From contig JH720369.1 in assembly GCA_000231825.2 (NCBI GenBank), forward strand, positions 84,227-148,226: a stretch of DNA of 64,000 nt, written 5' to 3'. Shown here piece by piece: positions 11,688-20,506 of the stretch (position 1 is the first letter of the stretch; each line of letters begins with the position of its first letter). The notes below the pieces were generated by a model. That model had not been told where the DNA came from. It searched no databases and saw nothing but the letters and a program-made list of their open reading frames with translations. A program made the translations under genes and the position numbers. This DNA comes from Tetrahymena elliotti 4EA (Eukaryota > Ciliophora > Oligohymenophorea > Hymenostomatida > Tetrahymenidae).

Positions 11688-14209
11688 TCAATAATCTCTA
11701 TATCCTCCAATAGAAGTTATGACTTTTAAATAAATGTGATTAGAGTTATGATCAGTGTCTCTTTCTTGAATTTTTTTTAAGTAAGATTCATCCTTATCAA
11801 AAACTAGTTTCTTAATGCAATCATTGCAGAAATCAGTGAATCCACCATCTCTAAAGGGACCTGGACGGCAGTTTAGGCAAATATATCTACATTATTTGCC
11901 ACCTTCAGAGCAACCATTGCAAGAATATGTTTAGCGATATTCAATTTCTTCTTCTGGTTTAGGTTAAACATCTTTTCCAATTTTATACTCATCAACATCC
12001 TAAACAAATACAAATATTTTTAATGCCTTATAAATTTAAATTTATGATATTTTACATTTAATGTGGTTTTGTCATGAGTTGTGATTAAAATAAGATTATG
12101 AGGAACAGCAAATTGTTGGAATGTTTTTAGGGTAGTATCTCTTTTATCACCACAAGCAATGCAATAATGCTCTTTCTAGAAATAATTGAAGTAGTATGGA
12201 AGGGTAAGCTCACAATTACATGACTTGCAATTCTTTCCTTCTTCAATTTAAGCAGTCTTCAAAATTTCTGGTCTAAAAACCATTTCATTTTTATCAAACT
12301 TGGCAAATATTTTATCTAATACTTCTGTTTAAATCTTTTATTAATCTTTTTCTCTAATGACATATTTACATACTGGCTTGCTATAATATTTATCTATTAT
12401 TCATTTATTTGAAAACAAAATTAATAAGTAAAAATTAAATGTTAAATTTTTACATTTCATTGAGCCTTTGCTATCAAATACTCTTCTTCTTTTAACATAG
12501 AGCTTGAATTAGACATTATAGTCTAATTTAAAGTCTATCTTCAAATCCTAAATTGATTTATCACTTAAGATATCCTTGTATTTTCTGTAAATATCTTCAT
12601 AGCTTTAAGGTTTTTAATATAGAGTTTCGCTGGTTTGAATACCCTTATAGAACATCTTTTGTAAGTAATCAGCATACTTACCAGATCTATATTTGGTAAT
12701 TGCAAATTCTTACTATTCATCTGCAGCACTCTAAACTGATTCTGCATTTTGATTTTAGGAGAACAGTTTCTTATGTTGATTGAAGAAGTCATTTCTACTA
12801 AACTACAAGCTACCATTTTTTAGTTGAAGACATAATTCGACACAGTGCTTATTTTCTACAGATTTGATGTTAAACTTATCATAAATTTGAGAAAGAGCTT
12901 CCATATCTTTTTTCAACTCAGCTTAGATGTCTTAAATCTAATTATTTATGTTTAATCATTATATATTTTGTCAATTTAAAAATTAATGATAATTTACCTT
13001 TTCTGAATCATACTTCAAAGGTATGTTTGGTAAGCTTTAAGTGACATGATTTTTCAACTTTTAATAGTTTTCAACTTACTTTTTATCAATAACAGCAAAA
13101 GCAGATGGCTTTTGATAAGTTTTAGTCTTTTCTCCATTTTTCAATAATGTTTTTTTGGAAACTGTGATTTTATAAGTAAATCTAACATTCTTCTCATCTT
13201 AAGAGGTGTAATATTCTTATAGCTTGCTTTTGATAAAGCTTTTAGTCAATTTATATTTTTCTTAATTCATACTTTCCTATTTTTTATAATAATATATTAT
13301 TAGTTATTCATTAGAGTTTCAAAGTTTAAAGCATTTACATTAGATTGTTATGCTTATGATTCTGATTTATCATCTAGTAAACTATTGATTCTTTCTTCTA
13401 AGTCAATACTGGAAGGATGTCCTGTGTAATTAATCACTCCATTTTTATCAACTAAGGCAACAAAAGGAACACCCTAAATTGAAAAATCTTTGACAATAGG
13501 GTGACTTGAATCCCACCCATTTAGCTTAAAGTGGGTGATTTTGTTCCAATTTTTTTGGTTTACTCTCTCTTAGACTGTTTATTTATCGTCATCAACACTT
13601 ACAGCGATAATTCGAACCTTTTTTTGTTTTAAAATTCAGTATTCATATTTATTCAACTAGAATTAATATTTTATGTACCTTTTCAGCCCATTTTTCGCTA
13701 TTTTTAACCAGCATGTCTTAGTTATGCTACATGGGACGCTAGCAAGGTCCACACCAAGTAGCCCAAACATCTAAGAGAATTACCTTTTGTGAAAAATACT
13801 ATTAAAAATTGATATATTTGAATTAAAAATTTACTTCTCCTTATTAGTGCTTAATTTCTCCTTCAGAGTCATCAACTATGCTCAAAAGTTTGGTATAGTG
13901 AGGGAATTTTTCTCCAACTCCTAAACCTTTCTCTATCTCAAGTTCAAAAAATGATTGATAAACTTCCTCATCAGATCTAGCTTTTTCAGCAATCTTATTC
14001 TCAATTTCAGCAAGTTCTTTTTCTTCTTCTTCATTTTGTGGTCTAATTAAGATTCTCAAGTTTCTTTAATCACAGAATTTAGATTGGTTTGACCAAGATT
14101 TTGATGTTTCATATTCTAATTGCCATCTCTAAGAGAAGGAAGAAGAACTGAAAAGTCCTTGTAGAAATTCAATTTGCTTTTGTTAATTAGCTTTTGATTT
14201 ATTCTCCAT
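11688..14209 (-). CDS. Thioredoxin-like/ZZ-finger fusion protein, copy E (intact WCGPC)
   Basis: The only copy with a classical redox site. Exon 1 (13835-14209) encodes MENKSKANQQ... and an acidic Lys/Glu region. Exon 2 (13679-13783) encodes VILLDVWATWCGPCQRPM, with the WCGPC codons at 13742-13756. Exon 3 (13339-13617) encodes IIAVSVDDDK and the cis-Pro strand GVPFVALVDKNG. This is the order of strand, CxxC helix and cis-Pro seen in TlpA/nucleoredoxin-type folds. A phase-0 intron at 13277-13338 links to MNQEKYKLTK. The C-terminal half has a CKSC...CIAC cluster and then a ZZ-type finger (CNGC, CLNC, FCNDC, HNSNH) before TGA at 11688-11690. The total is about 700 residues. I infer a disulfide reductase or oxidase activity; target and location are unknown, and no clear signal peptide is visible. 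Confidence 0.85.
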
Positions 14210-16136
14210 TTATTTGAGTTTTGATGAAGCAGTTGTTTTCTTTTTTATTTTACTTTAATTATTTTTTTTAGTTATTATTTATTTATTGAACTGATTTAAC
14301 ATTTTAAAGAAATCTTTCTAAGGACTTTTCTTTATCAAATCTGTCTTTCTGTCTGATCAAATTATGAAAGCTTAGAAATGATAATAGTATAGAAAAATAT
14401 ATCTTTTGAATTACTCTATTAAGTATATCAGAAAAATAGACTTAGCTATTAGATCTGGAAAATATAACTTTTAATTACATTAACAAAATCAAAAAGTGTT
14501 TATTATTAAATAAAATTAACCCATAATGTATAGAATCAACTAATTATTCAAATTATCCTCAAAATTTAGTAAATATTTTCTTAAATTTTTCTAAAAATGT
14601 ATAAATATTAGAATTCATAAGTATCAATAGAAAAATAAAATAACGATATTTATATTTTATTTTTACTGAATAGCTTTTGGTAATAGGTGCAGCTACTTAA
14701 TTATTTTTTTCTATTATTATTATTTTTGTTAAATTCTATCAATCTAAATTTTCTATGATGTGAAAAAACTTATTTATGTTGTTAGATGATATTTTCTTTT
14801 GGAAGCACTTATCGTAAAATATCATTTTTTTATTTTCTTGAACTGAAAGCTTTTCACATGGAAACTGCAAAAATAAAAATTTATTTTGAAAAATAGTAAT
14901 ATTGTTGTTGATATTAATAAGGGTTTTTATTCTTTTTTAAGCCACCCCAGTTTTTTCCTAACTTATTAGTATTAAAAAAACTGATTGTATGCATAAATTG
15001 AGTTTAATAAAGCTAACTTAGAATAAATAAAATTATTCAAAAAACCAAGAAAAAAAAAGATGAAAATCATTCAATTTATTGTAGGTTTGGGATGGTATAA
15101 TGAAATTTAAAAAATAATTTAGTTTTTTATCAAATTTGCAATACAAAGATTAGATTAATGTTCTTTGTTTTTTCAGGTAATTTAAAATAAAAACATATTA
15201 TACCCATTTTTTAACAAATTTCTTTAATTTTTATGATAATAGCACACTAACAAATTTATTATGATTTTATTTTTACTAATTAACTTTTAATTTAATCTCC
15301 ATTTTAATTTTGAGAAAGCGGATATTTTCTTTTATATTGCTTTAGTTAGTTAGTTTTGTTATTTACATTTCATACAGTGTTTGAAAGAAAATTTTCTAAG
15401 GCTTTTCTACACAAAACTTATTTTAATCTAATCTGTCTATGAAATTATAAAAATGTATAATTAATAAATAATAGAAAGATATCTTGGAGTGAACTATTAA
15501 ATTTTACACATATTTTTTAATATTTACTAATTTTAGAAAAGTTTGCAAATTGAAAACCAAAAATATTTTTTAAACAAATAAAAATAATTTGATTTCTTTA
15601 AAATAATTTGCTTTTTTCTAAATTAAATACCAGATATACCTCAAAAAAAATTAGAAAATTAGTGAATTATTTTCTTAAATAAAGAATAACCCTTTATTAT
15701 TTTTTTTACTCTATTTACTGAATAAGATTTGGTAAAAGGAGCTGCTTTGTTCTTTTTTTCTATTACTATCATTTTTGTTATAAATTCTTTTTATCTAAAT
15801 TTTCTATGATGTTGTAAAAAATTATTTCTATCTTTTTTCTTTTCTTTTCTATTAATTTTTAAATTTTAATTTTCTTTTAATTTTTAAATTGAACACTTTA
15901 ATAACACCTTTAAAACCAAAAATAAATAAAAATATTGAAAAATTACAATGCTTTAGTAAATACTAAGTGAAATTTTTTTAAAGCATAAACTAATATTTTC
16001 TAAAATTTAGCCAACATAATAACATAAGAAGATGTCCAAGATCTGGGGTTGTGCTAGATTTCCTTAACATTTTATAAGTATTTGAAGTGGTATTTTATTT
16101 ATGTTTATATATATATGCACATAATCCATTAATTTT
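14210..16136. repeat. Duplicated 5' flank of copy E (two degenerate copies)
   Basis: The stretch upstream of copy E (about 14170-14780) recurs in the same order and orientation at about 15280-15830. Matches include the first-codon context (tctccatt at 14204-14210 versus 15296-15303), the ttctaagg block, the aatctgtct block, the gaatag/gaataag...ggtaataggtgcagct block and ctaaattttctatgatg. The second copy has no thioredoxin exons behind it. It looks like a truncated sixth gene copy or a promoter duplication. Nothing else in the interval reads as a gene. Confidence 0.6.
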
Positions 16137-16226
16137 GTTGTCGGCCATACTAAGGTGAAAACACCGGATCCCATTCGAACTCCGAAGTTAAGCGCCTTAA
16201 GGCTGGGTTAGTACTAAGGTGGGGGA
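16137..16226 (+). rRNA. 5S ribosomal RNA, 5' part (interrupted by N gap)
   Basis: The sequence begins gttgtcggccatactaagg, followed by the conserved loop with ccattcgaactccgaagtta. This is the start of a eukaryotic 5S rRNA transcribed by RNA polymerase III. It supplies the first 90 of about 119 nucleotides before the assembly gap. The internal control region falls inside this part. Ciliate 5S genes are commonly clustered, which fits a gap at this point. Confidence 0.95.
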
Positions 16227-16691
16227 NNNNNNNNNNNNNNNNNNNNNNNNNNNNNNNNNNNNNNNNNNNNNNNNNNNNNNNNNNNNNNNNNNNNNNNNNN
16301 NNNNNNNNNNNNNNNNNNNNNNNNNNNNNNNNNNNNNNNNNNNNNNNNNNNNNNNNNNNNNNNNNNNNNNNNNNNNNNNNNNNNNNNNNNNNNNNNNNNN
16401 NNNNNNNNNNNNNNNNNNNNNNNNNNNNNNNNNNNNNNNNNNNNNNNNNNNNNNNNNNNNNNNNNNNNNNNNNNNNNNNNNNNNNNNNNNNNNNNNNNNN
16501 NNNNNNNNNNNNNNNNNNNNNNNNNNNNNNNNNNNNNNNNNNNNNNNNNNNNNNNNNNNNNNNNNNNNNNNNNNNNNNNNNNNNNNNNNNNNNNNNNNNN
16601 NNNNNNNNNNNNNNNNNNNNNNNNNNNNNNNNNNNNNNNNNNNNNNNNNNNNNNNNNNNNNNNNNNNNNNNNNNNNNNNNNNNNNNNNNNN
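16227..16691. other. Assembly gap (465 N)
   Basis: This is a run of 465 Ns inside 5S rRNA sequence. The 49 bases before the gap (16178-16226) are identical to the 49 bases after it (16692-16740). The gap therefore either hides additional tandem 5S copies or is a misjoin of two contig ends that really overlap. Confidence 0.99.
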
Positions 16692-16769
16692 AACTCCGAA
16701 GTTAAGCGCCTTAAGGCTGGGTTAGTACTAAGGTGGGGGACCGCTTGGGAAGTCCCAGTGTCGACAACC
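16692..16769 (+). rRNA. 5S ribosomal RNA, 3' part
   Basis: This resumes at 5S position 42 (aactccgaagttaagcgcc) and runs to the 3' end gtgtcgacaacc, which pairs with the 5' end ggttgtcgac-type stem of the gene start. The length fits a 119-nt 5S RNA. Five Ts follow at 16770-16774 as an RNA polymerase III terminator. It may be the last gene of a tandem cluster or the second half of the same gene as 16137-16226. Confidence 0.93.
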
Positions 16770-16774
16770 TTTTT
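16770..16774 (+). terminator. RNA polymerase III terminator of 5S gene
   Basis: A run of five Ts directly follows the 5S 3' end on the coding strand. Confidence 0.7.
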
Positions 16775-17003
16775 CATTTTTTTATTGATTTAAATAATAG
16801 AAATACTTTTAGGACTAAGTCTATTTTAAAATTACTAAATAAAAAATTATTTTCATTTCTAATTTAGCAAAATTATATAACAAATCGCATAGATAAGAAA
16901 TATATCTGTTATTTACTCTATTTCGCAAAAATATTTTATATTAATTTGCAAAAAGTCTTTAGTAAAAAATCTATAAAAGATAAAGAAGTAAGTAGGTAGT
17001 ACC

Positions 17004-17075
17004 GGTTCCATAGTATAGTGGTTAGTACTGGGGACTTTAAATCCCTTGACCTGGGTTCGAATCCCAGTGGGACCT
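17004..17075 (+). tRNA. tRNA-Gln (anticodon UUA), decodes UAA
   Basis: A full cloverleaf folds by eye. The acceptor stem is ggttcca/tgggacc, and a D-arm follows. The anticodon stem is gggga/tccct (17030-17034 with 17042-17046) and the loop is ctttaaa, giving anticodon TTA at 17037-17039. The T-stem is ctggg/cccag with loop ttcgaat. An anticodon UUA reads codon UAA. In Tetrahymena-type ciliates this is a glutamine tRNA and is the reason UAA is sense. The call as Gln rather than a bacterial-type suppressor rests on that established code and on the dense TAA/TAG use in every gene of this window. Six Ts follow at 17078-17083. Confidence 0.95.
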
Positions 17076-17077
17076 GC

Positions 17078-17083
17078 TTTTTT
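17078..17083 (+). terminator. RNA polymerase III terminator of tRNA-Gln
   Basis: Six Ts begin two bases after the discriminator base, as expected for a tRNA terminator. Confidence 0.75.
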
Positions 17084-17602
17084 ATTTAAATATTTTGTGC
17101 TTTTTATCTGCTTAGAGAGTTCCATAAATATTAAGAATTTATTACTCAAAATTCTAGAAAACAAATTCTTAATATCATCCAAAAAAAGGATAAAAAAAAA
17201 TAAAAAAATCATAAAATTGTGCAATTTTTAAAATAATACATCATAATAATGTCATCAAAATTCATTAAATTAGATTACCATCACATAACCATCTTAGTCT
17301 TCATAAATGAGATAGTATTTCCAAATTTTTGATTTTGTGAGAAATAATATGTTTATGAAAATAAATCAAATTATTTTTCTCCTTATAAGATTAAATTTAG
17401 TATGATAAAATAGATGATTTCAGAGAAAAAAAGATTTGTATTTTTTGAATTTGAAGATCGATCAGTAATATATTGATAGATATAGCTGAACAAATTAGAA
17501 AATAATAATTAATTGAAATTCAAACAAGAGTATAAAATAAATATAATATACACTTAAAAAGCATTTGTTTAATAATTTTTGTATTAATTTGGATTTTTTA
17601 TT

Positions 17603-18520
17603 TCAATAAATTTTAAGAATTTCATCTTTTTGACCATATAAAGCTTTGTTTCTATCAAATAAGTCTTAAAGGGCATTTAAATAAATTCCGTGATATTTTT
17701 CAACTTCTTCTTCAGTAGGATGTTAAATTTGGGGCATCTTGATAGCTTTTCCAACAACTGTGTTGATTTTAGAGCAGGGTTCAGGAATGCAGCCAAATCT
17801 TGACCAGAAAATAACACCTACTAATTTAAGCTTATTGAGTAATAATCTAAACTTTTCAAATCTCTCAAGAGTGTAAAAAATTTTATTTTCATTGAATATG
17901 TAAACAGGATGAACATTGTAACCATATCTCAATGCATATTTAATAAATCCTTTTCTATTCTTAATGAAGACTCTGTTTTCCTTAGGGGTAGTAAGAGTAG
18001 CTTCTTCAAAACCACCAGGAAGAATACTAATGTTCTTACCTTTAGACATTAAAGATTTTAAGTTGTTAGCATCAACTGAAGTAACTCCACCCCATTTATG
18101 AACTAAACCGAGTAAGGGAGTGTAAAGAAGCATTCTACTTCCACAAATGAGTTAGTCACCAAGTCTACCAGCATAATCATGAATGCTCAAGCCAACAGTG
18201 TAAACGTTGTGAGGGTGGATAGCAAGAAGAGTCTTTTGAGGAGCAAGCTCATCTTCTTTCTTAAGAGTGTATTCATCAAAAAAGAATTCACCACTGAAAT
18301 ATGTCAAAAACTTTCTGTATAATTTAGATTTTTTAGCAGTTGCTTATGCAACAATTTGTATGATTGAAAGGGCAATACAAATAATATTTCCAGTGATGGC
18401 TTTGTAATAAATGTAAACCATGATTACAGGAAGAAGGTTATAAATTGCAAAGAAAGAACCACCTATAATTGACTTAAAGTTTCTTGTAGGTCTTTTATTA
18501 TCAGTGTCAGAACCTGCCAT
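17603..18520 (-). CDS. DGAT2/MOGAT-family acyltransferase
   Basis: A single exon of 305 codons runs from ATG (18518-18520, MAGSDTDNKRPTRNF) to TGA (17603-17605). Residues about 18-60 form two adjacent hydrophobic segments (FFAIYNLLPVIMVYIYY and IICIALSIIQIVA), the usual N-terminal membrane hairpin of DGAT2. The catalytic block reads AIHPHNVYTVGLS, where the family norm is HPHG. Further family blocks are ILPGGFEEATL, RKGFIKYALRYG, VHPVYIFNENKIFYT and FWSRFGCIPEP. The enzyme is expected to transfer acyl groups from acyl-CoA to diacyl- or monoacylglycerol at the ER or lipid droplet. Only six internal Gln codons are TAA/TAG, so the reading is robust. It stands alone between the RNA genes and the kinase. 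Confidence 0.9.
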
Positions 18521-20506
18521 TTTTATTTATTATCTAATGTTTAATATACTATTGCTACTATTAATTAAACAATAATGTTGCTATTTGGATTTATTTTAAC
18601 TTTTTTTTTTTTTAATTTTTAGATAATATTATTTAGCTTTTATTAGTGGCAATATTTAAACTCATAAATTACATTTAGATTTTGAGAAATTAATTTGATT
18701 ACAAGTTAATTGCGTCAGGTATCTTAATAATGTGCTATATTCCTTCTAACGCACATATGTTTCCATCTTGTTGATAATTAATCGAAACATTAAATTTTTT
18801 GCAATAAAGAATCATTAAACACAAATTTTACTCACATTTTGTTCTATTATTTTTCTAATAGAAAGTTTTATTTATAATTTGGCATTTAGCTTTACTATGC
18901 GTATTATAAATTCACATTACATATCATTCATAACCCTCACTATCTTGACTTTTTGATTACAATTTTTAACACTTTATTTTAAATACTTTTTAAGAATACA
19001 AATCCTTGATTTTAGCACAGTCAATTTTACTTTTAAATTGATATTCTAGTATTTTAAATAATTTTAATAATTAAGACTATAATATGTTACTAGTTTTTAA
19101 TATGACTTATCATTTTTTTAGAAATTTTGATTAAGGTTCTTTAAAAGTAAAATTTTTATATCAAGAAATAAGTAAGAGAGGATGGAACTAATAAACAATT
19201 CTTATAATAATATTTAATTATTATTAAAAATAATAACTTTATATATAATTTGTAAGCTATAGGTTTTTATAAATTTATAAATTAGCTGTATAATTTTTTC
19301 CTTTCTATTCAATAAAATAGTAATAAGGCTTTAATCTAGTTTAATTATGACTTGTTGAAAATATTTCGATGACATTTTGTTAAAAATAAAGAAAAAAATA
19401 AGAAAATAAATTGTAAATTTATCTATCTATTTCCCAAATAATTTAGAATTACTGCTTATGTTTACATCTTAAAAAATTTAATTAAAAGTAACAAAAATTT
19501 TGAATAGTTTTGTTTGTACAAAATTATAATTGATATAAAAAACAAAAAAAGTATATTACTTTGATCAACAATAAAAACCTATTTACTCTATTTTTTAAAA
19601 AATAATCAAAAAATTTATTCATTTTTCTAAATTAATTTATCTTCTAAAAACAATTTAAAGTAAAATAAAAAACTAAACTCCGAAAATTATTTCTAAAGAT
19701 AGTTTTTAATAATTTTTCTGCTCAAAATATAAACTTAGAGTTCTAATAGATGTTTAGCAAATATTCTTTCATATTAGATTTATTAGAAGTTCTTCTATTA
19801 AGTTAATCATTTTAAAATCAATTTTTACAAAAAATAATTTATCTCAATTAATTTTATTAGACTTGTATTTGATTCATGGAAATTAATGATTTATTGTTAT
19901 TAAAATTCAACAGATTTAAAAATGGCAAAGAATAGATTTTCCATTCAAATAAAAATTATTTTATCTTCATTAAAAAGAGAATAAAAAGCTCAAAGTTGGA
20001 ATAATACCGATTGAGTAAATATTAATTCATATTAAATTTCTTAGAAGCTCTATTGAGCTAATCTTTTTAAAATCAATTTTCACAGAAAATAATTTATCTC
20101 AAACAATTTTTTAAGATTTGAAAAATATTTGATTTATATTTATTCATATAAATTCAAGACTATTTATTTTTTGATATTAAAATACAAACAGATTTAAAAA
20201 TCACAGAGAATAAATTTTTAAAATTTAAAATCGTTTTTCTACTTGAAAATTGTAATGAAAAAACTCAAAGTTCTAAGAGAGATTAAAAAAATATTGGCTA
20301 ATATTTAATTTATTAGAAGTTCTATTAAATTGAAGCTCTTATCGGAATTAGCGACTATTTTTTGTTATAAAAATTCAAACAGATTTAAAAATCACAAAGA
20401 TTGATTGATCGATTGTGTTTTAAATTAATAATCAAAAACAATAATTTGAATAGCATATTTAGGTTTATTTAATATTTACTAGTTTTAAAGCAGTATCACA
20501 AACACC
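18521..20506. repeat. Intergenic region with about three degenerate direct repeats (about 19700-20410)
   Basis: Most of this 2 kb is plain AT-rich sequence with no exon. From about 19700, a unit of roughly 265 bp repeats in direct orientation. Shared blocks are 'attagaagttct' followed by 'ttttaaaatcaattttt', 'aataatttatctcaa', and 'caaacagatttaaaaatcacaaag' (near 19905-19940, 20180-20210 and 20380-20405). The third copy is partial and ends near the start of the kinase gene. Confidence 0.55.

Noticed and set aside
1..14209. Direct repeats of the array considered as a CRISPR or transposon array
   Set aside because: The repeats are whole intron-containing paralogous genes. There are no short repeat/spacer units, terminal inverted repeats or transposase.
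16214..16777. Long open frames on both strands across the N gap
   Set aside because: They consist of unknown bases plus antisense or sense 5S rRNA; not genes.
16913..17231. Open frames of 103 and 61 codons over the tRNA
   Set aside because: They read through the tRNA cloverleaf and AT-rich flanks and have no protein-like composition.
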